From: Odiellus spinosus | Taxonomy: Eukaryota > Arthropoda > Arachnida > Opiliones > Phalangiidae | Reading direction: 5' to 3' | NCBI GenBank assembly: GCA_963920705.1 | Contig: OY987226.1 | Coordinates: 14,758,501 to 14,822,500, forward strand | Length of the DNA stretch: 64,000 bases | Shown: positions 44,304-56,560 of the stretch, piece after piece | How the letters are laid out: each line of letters opens with the position of its first letter | How positions within the stretch are numbered: the first letter of the stretch is position 1 | The notes under the pieces: model-generated | Told to the model about the DNA's origin: nothing | The model's database searches: none | Seen by the model: the letters and a program-made list of their open reading frames with translations, nothing else | Made by a program: the position numbers and the translations under genes

Positions 44304-47300
44304 CATACTATATAGGCTTTTACATGGCGCGTGGTTTTCTACATCTCGCGCGCGCAATCTGCGTTCTAACTCATTAGCGTCCTTCACGCTGTTTTAGGGT
44401 TAACGGAGAAAGATGGGCCGAGGAGGTTAGGTTACCGCATTGTTAACTTATTGATGAGAAAAGCAGAGGCGGTATTGTTTAATCTAGATTGTACACGATA
44501 TACAACGACGGTATTAAAATATATATACATAATAACTCCTTTTCTCTCGCGCTTTTATTACAAAATTAGAATGGTTATTGGATTCTTTTACGTATAAACC
44601 TTAGCTTCGGATTTCCGGTTCCCATTCCCCGTTGCCCGTAATTGTTGTTTTCGCGGTGTTTTGATCATTCTTCTTAATTGCGAGTCCACCTTTTGTTTAT
44701 AGTTTCGAAATACGAATAAAGGGTGTTGTTTCGTATCAAATGTTTGCCTTTTAATTATAGTGCAAAGTAAAATTAATTTGTATAAACCATTGATACTGAT
44801 CAAATATTTAATTGGGACCAAAACACAGTGATACGGGAGGGACACTCGACTGAGGAAAAGATGCCCAAAATATAAGCTTCTTTAACTAGATAAAAATCGC
44901 CCACCGCAAACAGAAATTTTCGACAATTCTATGACATCATGATCTAATGTCAGTCTGAAGAAATATTGGACGTATTGCATTTAATTTAATCTGACTCATA
45001 GCCCAAGGAAGAGCTCCACCCTTCAATGAGTAACAAAACTATATCTTATTGGGTCTCTTGAATTGAAGTGGCTGACGTGAGTGGAAGTGGGTCGTGGAAT
45101 AAGACGCACTCAAAGTCTGTATATTTCTAATTAGTCTGTATATTCTACATTTATATATGAATTACTTATCTAATTAAATGAAATACAAATCGAAAAAAAT
45201 ATCAGTTCCGATTTTTGGCGAGTATGTTATGGGTTAAAAAATAAATTTCATAATCCCCTAAACCCAACTAAAACTGGTTCAAAATATATTCAAAAATTCA
45301 AGCACGTGCCGATCTTGGATTTTAATAGAAATTTTAACAAGCTTAAAAACAAATCTAAATTATGATCTACTTCAGTCTGTCTATATATTCTATATCTTCT
45401 AGTCCCCATTAAAATTACTAATTTAAAAATAACCCTTTCCAATATCCCCAAAAATTGAGAAGGGGGCATAAAAAAAGAGGCGGGAAAAGATACTAAGGGT
45501 AGGTACCTAACTTCCTTGAAAAAGAAGATTAGCCTTGTTATTTTTAGTAGCAAAAATCATTCCCTCGTAAGTCGTAACCAAAACCCAGAGCGCCAGCTTG
45601 CGAGCAACCAACGAAATGAAAAGTAATCCCGGCTATGGTACTGTACTACATGTAGCGAGAGAAACTAGAAGCTCTATAGCTAAACTATACTGTTTATATG
45701 TAGTGTCTTCTAAAAGTTAAGCTTCATCTAACAAGACGAAAGATCTCTAAGTCTCAACGGATGCACAGTGACTGCGATTTATATCCCTCTTTTTGTTAAA
45801 GATTAAGTCTCACGAAGATTGGCATTTTTCATTAGACTTAAAAGAACTTGTTGTTAGTTTCAAAATGACATCCAGTACATCAAAATCGGATAATAAATAA
45901 GAAGATTATAAGTCTTCCCCAACTATCACCTTTTTAAAATATCAGAATGATTTCATTCTTACGTCATTATGACTTTAATAGTAATCAGGTGACCACAACA
46001 AAAACCCAACAAATTTATAGGAAAATTTGAAATTTTCCATCGATTTAAAGGAAATTATATGTATATTATTTTTTAGAAATATAGGAAATTATAGGAATAA
46101 TATTTTTATAAATATACAAAATAATTACTACTAAAATTCTAAGAAAATTTAGGTTCCAAATCTGCTATTTAAAGGAACTTTGGTTTAGTAATTAAATGAA
46201 AAACCGCCTTATTTCCTATTCAAAACTATACACAGTGAAGCAAATGCCACAACCCAATTTTTTCAAAGCATTGTCTCTTAACTTTGTAGTTTTTTGAGCG
46301 CTAAAAACACAATGGAAATGACCTTTTGAACCATATCGAAAAATAGCCGAAATCATAGGGACTTGTAGAATTGCACTTAAAATATGAGCAAAAATTATAA
46401 TATATAGAAAGAATGGTTCCCTTGAATGATAAAAAGTGTAAGTACTCTCATCATATAGAAAACATAGTGGAAGTAGAAAGATAATTGCTAGGGCAATTTA
46501 ATAGAGTGCATTCCAGTTTAAGGGATCTATATCTAGATTTGGCTACGTCGTTATACGCGACGCTCTAATTGGCTGGAATGAATAGTCAGCTTAAAGACTT
46601 AAAACCTTAGTTCTAACAATTAAGGGGCATGCGGGAAGAGATGGAAAAGCACATATTAAACTTAAAACCATGTTCGAATACAAGAAGAAACCTAAACCTT
46701 CTCTACTACACTTCCAAAAAAATCCAGAGGTATGATATTTATAAAAAAAAATTTCGATAGGAGATTATCTAAAAAGTACTAAATATGACATGAGGGATTA
46801 ACTCTTGAATCGTATTTGAATGTAATTCGCAATTTTGGCGTTTTTGTTTTTTTTATCACGACTTTAGTATCATTTAAAAAGCTATCAGTGAAGGGAATCC
46901 AAAAAAATATTTATCTACAAATAAAGTTTTAAGACTATTCCTTTTTCAACGAAAACGAAGAGATCGTTAAGCCTTGGCAACTCCCAGTTCTGTAATTAGG
47001 GCTCAGTGATCAATTGTTAACCAGGGAAAAAAAGTAATACTATGGGGGCCAAAAAAAAAACTCCCGCAAGGTTTCCACGGAAAGATCTAAGCCTAATCTC
47101 ATCCTCTCACGAAAAAAAAGCAAAACTATATACTGATTTGAACCAATGATCTTCGGGGTGGGAATTAGCTCTCGGAGACACCTTATAAGAGATTTATATC
47201 GCTCTAAATAAAGTTTCGGCTTACTGAACTTTCTAAAAAAAATAAAAAATAAAACTAAGGGTTAAATAGAGTTATATTAGAGGGTTGAAGGAACCCTTGG

Positions 47301-48275
47301 GGATTTTCCTAGGTACGTATCTTAAATATAATTTACATTAATTATTTTTAAATGACTTTTCCAAGTTATAGAAGTCTGGTGATTTAGAGACAATAGTGTC
47401 GAAGGGAGTTGAGAGAAATAGCAAAAACATTTATTGTACGACAACAGCCGTATTCCCGCTTTTCATATTATTGGCTCTATAATGTGAGTATTTTTTTCGC
47501 GAAATTTACTGAGTTTAAGATTTAAGTGTAGCTTTTGTGGGATAGTTGCAGATTTTATCAGAGCTTAGAATAAATCTTTTCTGACTTAACCCTTATTGAT
47601 TATTAATTTGCATGGAGTTCATTTAATATCTAATTGAAAAAAAAATATATATATTTGGAGCATAAATGTGAAAATAATAAGAAAACCCTCCTTTTTTTGT
47701 GAAGATGATTATATAAACTCAGGATCTATTGGCTAAAGTTAAACCAAAATACTTTTCTTTCTTAAATATAGTGATTTGAGAAGTTTAAATTGGCACTATT
47801 CTTTTAAGAATTTAGTAATGTTTAGGAATAAAATTTTCTAAAACTAACGCCAGTTTGGCACACTCAAAAGATATATTAAATTAAAAATTAAGTAGCCTGG
47901 GAAATGGCTTCAGGTGCGTCCATAAAAATGGAATATCTGTTAAAAACGGTATGCGCCTAATATAGAACATAAATCCGATTTTGGTTTAGTCAGAAGTTGA
48001 AAACTTAATACAAATAAATTGATTTAAAAAAATTGCCTAACTGATAAATAGTCCTCCTGCTCACACAAAATAAAGTAGGTGTTACTAACAAATTATAATA
48101 CCCTACGAGTTTGTTATACTCCCAATTGAAGTATTTAACCAAATTTATCAATAATAACTCAATTACCTAAATTTGACCAATTAAATTCGATAGCAAAAGT
48201 ACCACGGGGTACAGCATCAAAACCACATCAACAAAGAAAAAAAACCATCACCATAAGAAAAACAAAGAGTCCTAC

Positions 48276-50949
48276 CTGATTGTTGTTTTCAGATATCGTC
48301 TTGCTCTGGTATTCGCCGAGTGATTCCCAAGGGATGATTTCGTCCCTCGACGGATGAAACGCCGACATTCTTCGCACTTCGGCGCCATTGGCTGGATGTA
48401 GTTTGTTGTTGGGTGGCGAAGAACCGAGTTGATCGACGGGTGGAGGTGGAACCGAGCGTCTAGGTTGACTAGTGTGTACCACCGGTTGTTGTTGTTGTTG
48501 AGATTCCAATTTGACCGCCGAAGCTACCATCACCGAAGAATTGTTATAAGGCACGCTGGTCACTGACCACGAGTAAGAACCAACCACGGAGTCCGAGTAC
48601 TTGGTCGTAGACTCTTGTTGTTGCCGGTCGTATTCGTTGGACCATTTGGGCGGAGACGGTCGTGTGGGAGACGCGGTTTTGGGTGAGCGTTGACCCGAAG
48701 AGATTTCGTTAACTGGAAAGGTTGGAGAGGTCGGCGACGAAGGCGAGTTATGATCACTACCGTGACCAGTTTGACGGTGATAAAAAGACAGAACAGCCTG
48801 TTTCTGAAACGCTTTCAATTCTGGGTCGGAAACTCTGTGTTTCTTCTCGGGGTCCAAGAATAATTGTCGTTGATAACCGTCCTCGGATTCGGACAAAGAC
48901 ATTCGGGATGGTTTCTGAGGTTCCGCTTTACTAGTAGAATGTCTTTGAGGTTTATCAGCGTGGTAATTGCCCTGTTCCTTCTCGGCGAACTGCATCTGAG
49001 CCGCCCGTTTCTGTTGTTGTCTCGCTTCGGACAAGTAATATAGAACGCTTTCGGAATCGTGTCTTTTAGGCGGTTGAACTTTCGCGCTTCTCACGATGTT
49101 TTCTTTCTGATAACCGTGTCTGGCGACCACTTGGGCCCTGGTACTTCCCTCGGTCATGACACTGGCGCTACCGTCACATGACGACTGCGGACTCAATCGC
49201 CCACTATCGGGCATGGTGGATATGCCGCTGTCGAACAAGGACGATCGGTTGCTGACTTGGAAACTCAAAGAACTCAAATCGCTGTATGAACCGTGCCACT
49301 TTAGAGTCTCCTGACTACTGGTACTGCTTCCGACGGAATCGACGCAAGTACCGCTTTCGCTACCGGTTTCGATGTCGTTGGTGGCCGGCCAAACATTGGG
49401 CATACTTTCGCTGTCTTTGCGTAACCGATCCAAAAACGGAGTGTTAGTATCTTCGTAAGCTACCGAGGGATACCTTTTAGGTTCTGGTACTTCCCAATGT
49501 TTGGCGTTATCACGCGCTTCGAAGTGTTGCAAAAAATCGTCGTATTTATTTGGATAATTTTCGCCCTGCTGTTGCTGTTGGGGGCAATCTTTGTAAGGAT
49601 TCTTCGGCGGAGGAGGCACGTCGCGCTCCGGCGGAGAGGGAATATTGAAGTTTCGATCGCCGCCGTAACATCGGGGGCCGTAACTTGAGGATTTATTGTT
49701 CGCCCCGGTATAAAGTTGATCAAAATCTAATTCGTTGGATGAAACAGGTTCCAAAGCTTTTTGCAAACTCGAGTCTAATTCGCCGCAATAATCTTTCGGC
49801 GTTAAGGTGCAAGTACTATCGTTACTACTTCCGCTTCCATTGCGACGACTTTCGGACGAACGTTCCAGTACCGGCTGAAGTTGATTCGTTGAAATTTTGT
49901 AACCTTTCTTGGGTCGCGAGTAAACAAGTCTTTCTTTAGGATAATCGGTCTGTTCAGTCCATGAATGCGAACGACAGTTGTTGGTAGCGGCGAAAGCGCT
50001 AGGCATGGCGCTAGAAGTGACGGGCCACGATGGGTATTTCTCGTGGGAACCTTCTTTGTTGTATTTACCGATGGAAGAGTCTCGAACCGGTGGCGGAGGT
50101 GGAGGCGGCGAGTTCCTGCCTTCTTCCTTACTCGATGAGGAAACTTGGCCGAACTTATTGCTACCGGTACCAGAGGTTACGTGACCGTTTGACGAATTAT
50201 CGTATGACTGTACCGTCCCGTTACTTTTATCAATAGAGTCCTGGAAATCTTGATTACTGACGTTGCGTTTTATAACCAAACTTTCTTCGGACACGTACTT
50301 GTGGCAATCGGCGGAAGTCCGGGGACTCCTAGGGTTAGCTTGTAATTGCTGTTGTCCCATCTCGCTACCTCCGTTTTCCATCTTATCCCAATAAGGAGTT
50401 TGACGACTTTGCAAAACGGGAGCGAAATCGAATCCGCTTTTCGAGGCCAGAGCCTCGTAGACTGAACCTTTCTTAAATCTCCTGGTGACCATGTCCTCCT
50501 GGGATTCCAGATTTGGCGTTGACAAGGCCGGATACACGACGGACTTGTTGTTGGCCAGTTGATGATGATAATTACTCGGCAATTCTTCGCCTTCTTCTTC
50601 TACGGCTCGTGGTAAGGTTGGAGTACTTCGGGCGTTCGAAACGCCATAATTGGAACCGGACCAACTACTCAGAGATTCGTTGCTAGAGTAACGACTATTG
50701 ATATGTCGAAACCCCGGTGGTTCGCGAGGTGGTCTGTAGTCGAGGGAATCGCCCTTGGAGTAACTTAGACGATGGAAAGAATTTTGTAAGCTCGAATTAT
50801 TGTTATTATCGTTGAGATTGTTATTGGGGTGAGATGGTCGGTTGTTGTTGCGATGTATCGGGTCCAATTCACGACGTGGCCTTTCGGGCATCAGTTCGGT
50901 AATGTAGCTTTGACTGCGGTATAATTTGCCAGCTTGATCCCAACCAGAT
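48276..50949 (-). CDS. Shroom: Large internal exon of a Shroom-family actin-binding protein
   Basis: An 891-codon exon on the minus strand. The acceptor TTTCTTTCTCCAG ends at 50950 and the donor CAG|GTAGGA begins at 48275; phase is 2 at entry, 0 at exit. The frame continues past both sites only by chance. Shroom-like blocks in order: TPFLDRLRKDS (about residues 503-513 of the exon), SSQETLKWHGSYSDLS (544-559), and KVQPPKRHDSESVLYYL (623-639), all close to what I recall of insect Shroom. FQKQAVLSFYHRQTG (714-728) follows. The rest is disordered: Asn-rich near the start, a seven-proline run (281-287), VPPPPK (444-449), VPPPPVD (833-839) and polyGln. Shroom proteins bind F-actin through this region and Rho kinase through a C-terminal ASD2 coiled coil, driving apical constriction. 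ASD2 must be in exons further left, and no PDZ domain is in this exon. Identity rests on memory of short blocks; that it is a coding exon is nearly certain. Confidence 0.85.
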
Positions 50950-51048
50950 CTGGAGAAAGAAAAAAAATACAGAACATTAGACGGATGAATATTATAACAC
51001 CAAAACAAAACATAATCAGCGTGTTCATAATGAACTAATAATAATGGT

Positions 51049-51070
51049 AAAAAAAAAAAAAAAAAAAAAA
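51049..51070 (+). repeat. Poly(A) run, 22 bases
   Basis: Uninterrupted A22 just upstream of the acceptor region of the large minus exon. Confidence 0.85.
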
Positions 51071-51074
51071 CTCT

Positions 51075-51212
51075 TGTAATTCATTACACCTCGAGTTGGC
51101 AGCACGCAGGAACATAGCCTACCTGGTAATTCTCCGATTATTTGACTCGGATATAGAGGGAAGTTGAAAATTAGCGGGCTTTCAACTCGAGATGGAAATG
51201 ACTATTGGAGTT
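51075..51212. mobile_element. CTCGAG-type terminal-repeat element, copy b
   Basis: Left end GTAATTCATTACACCTCGAG followed by TTGGCAGCACGC. Right end CTTTCAACTCGAGATGG followed by AAATGACTA, the inverse of the left end with a few changes. About 138 bp, non-coding. A CAG|GTAGGC donor-like site inside it, on the minus strand, is probably coincidental. Confidence 0.65.
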
Positions 51213-52208
51213 AATTCTTTTCTTTTATCCCTAAATTTTTAAGTATTTCCGTATATTTAAAAGAAAAAATACATTTACATGGATCATATGTGTGCCGAGT
51301 AACGCGAATAGTAATCTTTTAAAATTATATAACCATACTCAAGACAGATTATGATCATGAAACTATTTTTATCCATACAAGATTAAATATTATGTATTAA
51401 ACCGCCTTATTTCCCGCTGTTTTGCAAACTTCCCGCGAGTAAATGTAGGCATAGAAAAAATTTTAAAATAAAAAAAAAAAGGCGAACGGCTCAAAAAACT
51501 TAGCAAACATAAAATTGGTGAGTAAACTTCAAGACTGTCGTTTAAGTACCAGTACCGTATAGTACCAGTCTACGTACGTACAAGTAATATTTTCTGTTCA
51601 AACATTTTCACAGACTAAAAGGGTTGTTATAGGTTTTTTTATCTAATGTGGTTTTTTTTCTAGAACATATTTATCCTACAGATCACCTACATAGTCGATA
51701 TCATTTGAAGTATTCAATGTATAAACCCATACCACAAAGTATCTAAACATTACTAATGCCTTGTTATAATATTACCGTTGAGTTCATTGCCCTTTATTAA
51801 CGAGACGAACAAGATACACTCAACTTTCCATTATTTGAAGAATTTTTCTTGTTTTAAAAAGATCTTTAATGTTCGCCATAAATGTATTCAACAAGTAAAG
51901 GTCGGGTCGGGACTCGTGTGTCGAATTCAAAAATAAAAAGTACCGCTAATGGATAGTAAATACATTTTCAAGATCGACAAGAAAAAGGGGCCTAAAAATA
52001 TTTGAGCCGAAAAAAATTCGGCTTTTTAGAAAGTAATCTAAAGGATTAAATTTAGGTTAGACCAAGATTAGACTTAGATTAAAGCTAAGTACCGTTGAAT
52101 ATTTTATTTCTTCGTTAAATATTTAGATTTTGTCTGTAATAGAATGGGTAAAAATTGTATTGCTATATTACTTTGATTATCAGTTGGAAACTACGTTTTT
52201 AATACGTG

Positions 52209-52234
52209 GTTTAACATTGTGTATCAATCCGCCT
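52209..52234 (-). repeat. Dispersed GCGGATTAATA repeat, copy 8
   Basis: GTTTAACATTGTGTATCAAT then CCGCCTTA. Homology extends inward to GTTGGAAACTACG (52181), matching the CGTCAACTG side of copy 1. Confidence 0.6.
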
Positions 52235-53386
52235 TAACTTTGTCCGTTGTATAAACGACCTTCGAATTGACGTTTCACTGAGCGCAAATCCGCGGCGGTT
52301 CACTACCAAAAGTAGTGGACGATACATGATTATTTCTTATAAATGGGTAGCCAAGGCTTAGCAAAAACCTTTAGCGAATCTTTAACAATGTATATTCATC
52401 GTTGAATTTGTATCAATATTTAAATAACATTTTAAAATCATGGATCTACAAATAAAACCTACCTTTTATTAATATAAAATAGTATTAAGCATGGTACTTA
52501 ATTACCATTTCGATGATAAACCTTGTTAATTAGCGATTGATCACCAGCGAAAAAACACGACAGACTTTATAATGAACTCTAACTAATTAAAAGCCTGGAA
52601 CATTTGAGAAAAATTGAGGTTTATTCGGGTTGAGAAAATATCCCTACTACTTCAGCTTGCTAAAACTTAGAATTTAACACCTAATTACCACTATCATGTA
52701 CAATAACGCCAAAACTTTGCGGCTAACGTGATCTTAGCCCTTCCGGAGCCGTTTTGGCGGCTCTAGCGAAGGGGTGGGGGCGGAGTGCAGACCCTCCTGG
52801 TGATTAAGCCGAATAAACCGACGCTGGTCTGGGCGAGTCTAAGATAAAACGAAACTGAGGGGCGTGACAATAAATTAGGCTAAATTAAAATATTTTACGA
52901 ATATTTGATCTTATTTGGTAGACCGTATAAAGCTAGGGTACCCTTTATCTCTAAGAATAGGTCACTGAACAAAAAATGAAGTAATGTACATGTTGGCCTG
53001 CACTGCTGAACTTTATGTAAAAACAATTTAGGCTTTCGTATAATTTAGGGTTCAAATTTCATCAATCATTTCTTAATTTATATTCAACAAAAACTGGCGT
53101 TAAAATTAACAGTCCATTAACACTTCTGACAATCAAATATTAAAAAATTCGTGCCCGTAAATAAATTTAACAAAGCTTTCCAATTTTTCTATCGAAACAA
53201 CTTAGGCATAACGTTGAAATAAAATATTCATAATGGTTTTTCGGGGAATTTAGAATATTTTTATTTCGAATGACTTTAAAGGGAAAATAGCCCAAGAATA
53301 TAAACAAATCGCATAAGATAATGGAGGAAAATGAAAGAAAAAAAAATCTGCATAATCAGGGCTCATAAAACTTTCACGACACTGAT

Positions 53387-53635
53387 TTCCCTGTAATTTC
53401 CAGGTTTTCCCACAATTCCCTGAAATTTACAGGTTTTCCACAAATATTTCCCTGATATTTCCAGTTTTCCACAAATATTTCCCCGAAATTTCCAGGTTTT
53501 TCCACACATATTTCCCTAAAATTTCCAGGGTTTTCTACAAATATTTCCCTGAAAATTACAGGTTTTTTCCACAAATATTACCCTGAAAATTACAGGTTTT
53601 TTCTACAAATATTTCCCTGAAATTTGCAGGTTTTT
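53387..53635. repeat. Minisatellite, 31-34 bp unit, 8 copies
   Basis: Unit TTTCCCTGAAATTTCCAGG then TTTTTCCACAAATA. Stray monomers follow at 53750-53815 (TTTCCCTGATT, TTCCCTGAGG), so the array decays downstream. The minus frame at 53374-53574 is only the translated repeat. Confidence 0.92.
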
Positions 53636-54133
53636 AAAATTTTCCATTTCCACCACAATAAATGCAATGAATTTTAGCTTATTAAGGTCGTATCATTGTA
53701 GTGTCCTTAAAGATTATCATCAAATACTCGTACTTCCATAAACTTTCATGATTTCCCTGATTCATGCCAGAGTCTTAAGTTTCCCTGATTTCTGACAACA
53801 TTAAAATTCCCTGAGGTGTCCCTTTGATCATGGTGAATTCAAATCATTCCATTACTAATTGTACCCATGGATAGGTTATGTCATAGAATCTATCGTTAAG
53901 CTCGTGTAAGGTAAATTTTTCTCACGATTTTTAAAGTTAATTTTTATAGGTAAGGGAACATTTTAGTTTTGTGGGCGAAAATTGTTTAGATATTTTTCCT
54001 AGCTTGGTTTTTGCTATTCTCTGCGAAAACTGTCTGGCATTACGTAACGCAGATTTTGGGAGACAACAATATATTTTATTCTTCCTCCAAGTGTTCCCTG
54101 AACAATGAAACATTTAAAATATTATTCAGATCT
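53636..54133. other. Non-coding, decayed minisatellite monomers
   Basis: Scattered TTCCCTGA units up to about 53815, then AT-rich sequence without features up to the MITE. Confidence 0.5.
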
Positions 54134-54569
54134 TTAAAGTAAGAATGTAACCTATCAAAAAGTGATTTTTTCATCGATTTATTATCGTTTAATAGGCCTA
54201 ATATAACAATAAAGAAATTTACAAACAAATTATTAAACTAGGAATAAATTTAAAACTTACCATCAAAATAGGCTTAGCTGGATTCATGGATATATCCTTA
54301 ACTCCTCGTATAAGGACTAACAACACTGATCATGGAGATCCTTCATTCCCCATATAAGAGCCATCGATGAATGTCATTGGTCGCTAGTCCTTACATGGAG
54401 AGTTCAGGTGATCCATGAATTCAGCTAAGCCTATTTTCAAGGTAAGTTTTAAATTTATATCTAGTTTATTATTTATTTTTATTTTTTTTACTGTTGGATT
54501 AGGCTTATTTAAAAGATAAGGAATCGATAAAAAAAAATCGCTTGTTTTTAGGTTGCATTCTCCCTTTAA
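54134..54569. mobile_element. TTAA foldback MITE, copy 7 (complete, longest core)
   Basis: A 436 bp unit from TTAAAGTAAGAATGTAACC to GGTTGCATTCTCCCTTTAA. The core holds two versions of the CATGGA...ATCC module: TTCATGGATATATCC (from 54284), then ATCATGGAGATCCTTCATTC, with TCATTGGTCGCTAGTCC opposite. It seems to have gained about 60 bp by internal duplication compared with copy 6. The right inner arm reads TTTTCAAGGTAAGTTTT, close to the acceptor-donor junction of copy 1. Confidence 0.92.
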
Positions 54570-55139
54570 GATGAAAATATAAGAATAAACTTAAAAAATA
54601 GGATTTCAACTGTTCTTTGAAAGAAACTTTGGCCGAGGGCGATTTCGACGAAAGAGAAAAAGCGTTTATTTAATCACAAATCGGCCGTAAAAAGGAGAAA
54701 AAGAAATAAAACGAAATAAGCATTAAAATATAAAGTCATAAAACATTTTCGCGAGGCAATTCATTCGAGTAAATTTGCTCTTTTATTGTTATCCCAACAC
54801 GCTCAAAATAAGAGAAAAAGTTCGTTCAAATTCTGGAGAAAAACGCTATGAGAATTTATCAAACTGGCCTCTTTCTCAGGGTGGTCTATCGCTATCTTAA
54901 AACGCGAGACGCTGGAGCTGGCTCTCTCTCTACTCGTAAAAATATTTATTCCAAGTAAAGATTATGGAGTTAAAAGCTAATATACTCGAATTTTATTTTT
55001 ATCAAGAAACGTTTCAAACTAAGGGTACAGCCTATAAAATGGGGAATAAAAGCTCGCAATCGACACATCATTACCATTTTGCCCAAGTCCTATATAGCGA
55101 TAGAGAGAAAGATACAAAATATGGGATGAAATACTGTAA
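54570..55139. other. Non-coding
   Basis: No recognisable exon. The plus frame at 54964-55188 (74 codons) is AT-driven and runs into the 41 bp repeat. Confidence 0.5.
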
Positions 55140-55600
55140 ATTGAATAATTACGCTAAGCCTAATTTGCAAATTAATTTTTATGACTAACTTCATTTTTTT
55201 CCATCATATTTAAAACAGTGAAGCCTTATTTAAAAGAATTATCTTAAACTCTCGTATCTAAAAAAAACTAAGCGTAATTTGAGAAATTTTATGAAATGGT
55301 TATATTGAACTAATTGAGCTAAGCCTAATATGAAAAATTAATGTTTTACTATAAAGGAATTAAGCCTATTTTGCGAAATAAATATCTTACTCTAAAGAAG
55401 CTAATCCTAATTTGAGAAATTATTATTTTACTATAAAGGAATTAAGCCTAATTTGAAAAATTATTATTTTACTCTAAAGAAGCTAAGCCTAATTTGAGAA
55501 ATTATTATTTTACTCTAAAGAAGCTAAGCCTAATTTGAAAAATTATTATTTTACTCTAAAGAAGCCAAGCCTAATTTGAGAGCTAAGCTTAATTCATAAT
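55140..55600 (+). repeat. Minisatellite, 41 bp unit
   Basis: Unit GAAGCTAAGCCTAATTTGAG, AAATTATTATTTTACTCTAA, A. About seven units from 55316 to 55594 are clear, the last four nearly identical. Weaker units extend back to 55140. The CTAAGCCTA word is the same as in the TTAA MITE arms, so the array may have grown from a MITE fragment. Confidence 0.9.
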
Positions 55601-55840
55601 ATTTATATTTTTATTTCGTATTTAAACTCGCGTGACAGAATCGTCAAATCCTGGTAACAACTATTACACCATAAAGTGTAATATTTGGGGAGTGTTACCG
55701 AAGATTTCATTAAATATTCCTTCAATATGACTCATCAACTATTCTGGTTTTAAAATATCGCTTGAATAGAATTTGGGGAAAATATTTACACCGGACTGCG
55801 TGTTTGAGTCATCGTGTACATTTTTATATATTAACAATCA
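55601..55840. other. Sequence upstream of the 55.8 kb candidate gene
   Basis: AT-rich with a TTTTTATATATTAAC about 20 bp before the ATG at 55841. No clear promoter elements. Confidence 0.35.
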
Positions 55841-55921
55841 ATGGTGATTTCATCAAGTACAATGAATACATTCCCTAATTTCTTTAAGAAACGAAATAAT
55901 GAAGGCAATCCTGACGACCAG
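55841..55921 (+). CDS. Candidate first coding exon, two-exon plus-strand gene start
   Basis: ATG at 55841 (in-frame stop TAA at 55832 just upstream) opens 27 codons ending at CAG|GTACGA (55922). A second in-frame ATG at 55862 starts MNTFPNFFKKRNNEGNPDDQ. The peptide is polar with a basic KKR patch, then acidic. The donor is in phase 0 and the next good acceptor on this strand (56560) opens an exon in the same phase, which supports both. No family recognised. If the minus-strand start at 57340 is real, this gene would be nested in a Shroom intron on the opposite strand. Confidence 0.4.
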
Positions 55922-56560
55922 GTACGATTTACTTTCAGTGAAGTGCAAACTTTGACTGACTTAGATTTAATATGACTCAAACGAAATCTGTAGACAGCCC
56001 GCGACCCCCAACAGGGTTAAAACAAAACTAAGGTTTCGTAAGGTAGTAGCTATTAATCCTTTAGAACATATACTTCTCCCCTGACACCCCCAGAACTATA
56101 AGCGTGTAAAAATTCAAAGCATTACCGGTTCCTTCTCCACAGGCAGGCGTGCCCATATTTCTATCTTTATAATCGTCATTTAACGAGAATTTTAAGCGAA
56201 AACCCACTACACTATATTCGACTATATTGCGGTTAACTTATTTTCAACTTAATTTGACAGTATGGGAACCAAATCAGGCTACCAAATCCCCTCTATGATT
56301 TTGTCTACTTGGCTTTGAATTCACTGGCAATTCGAGATGAAAATTAAGTTTTAGACCATATTCAAATTAATTTTGCCATTGAAACTTAACGATGTCTGTC
56401 CTTACGTAATAGAATCAGATAAAGATTACATTTAGGTACAAAGCTAAACCTTATCTACGTGTAATTATAAACTTATAAGAAAGGAAAGGAAGCCTAATAT
56501 TGTACGAACTGAATTCTTAGGTTATGAACAAAGTTGAGATCAAATTTTATGATTTTTCAG

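Larger units (their letters stand above)
41626..48275 (-). other. Probable intron downstream of the Shroom-like exon; no exon found
   Basis: AT-rich sequence on the 3' side of the large exon. A tRNA-like box A lies at 41748 and an E2F-like cluster at 44279-44303. A short plus frame with good start context (MSSPSLRREP..., 42981) sits in a CpG-rich patch at 42960-43120. (TA)n is at 43255-43275. Minus frames at 44588-44845 and 45290-45553 do not resemble the Shroom ASD2 coiled coil. Confidence 0.4.
50950..53386 (-). other. Probable intron upstream of the Shroom-like exon
   Basis: Holds A22 (51049-51070), the CTCGAG-type element at 51075, and dispersed-motif copy 8 at 52209 (minus). A GC-rich patch lies at 52730-52870 (GCGGCTCTAGCGAAGG, GGGGGCGGAGTGCAG). 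No coding exon recognised. Confidence 0.45.

Noticed and set aside
48560-50236. Several open frames of 60-90 codons on both strands inside the large minus exon
   Set aside because: Shadow frames of a GC-richer coding exon.
51118-51180. Minus open segment ending CCAG|GTAGGC as the exon before the Shroom-like exon
   Set aside because: Phase fits, but it lies inside a repeat element and lacks a pyrimidine-rich acceptor.
53374-53574. Repetitive minus frame (VENPGNFREI-type units)
   Set aside because: Purely the translation of the 31-34 bp minisatellite.
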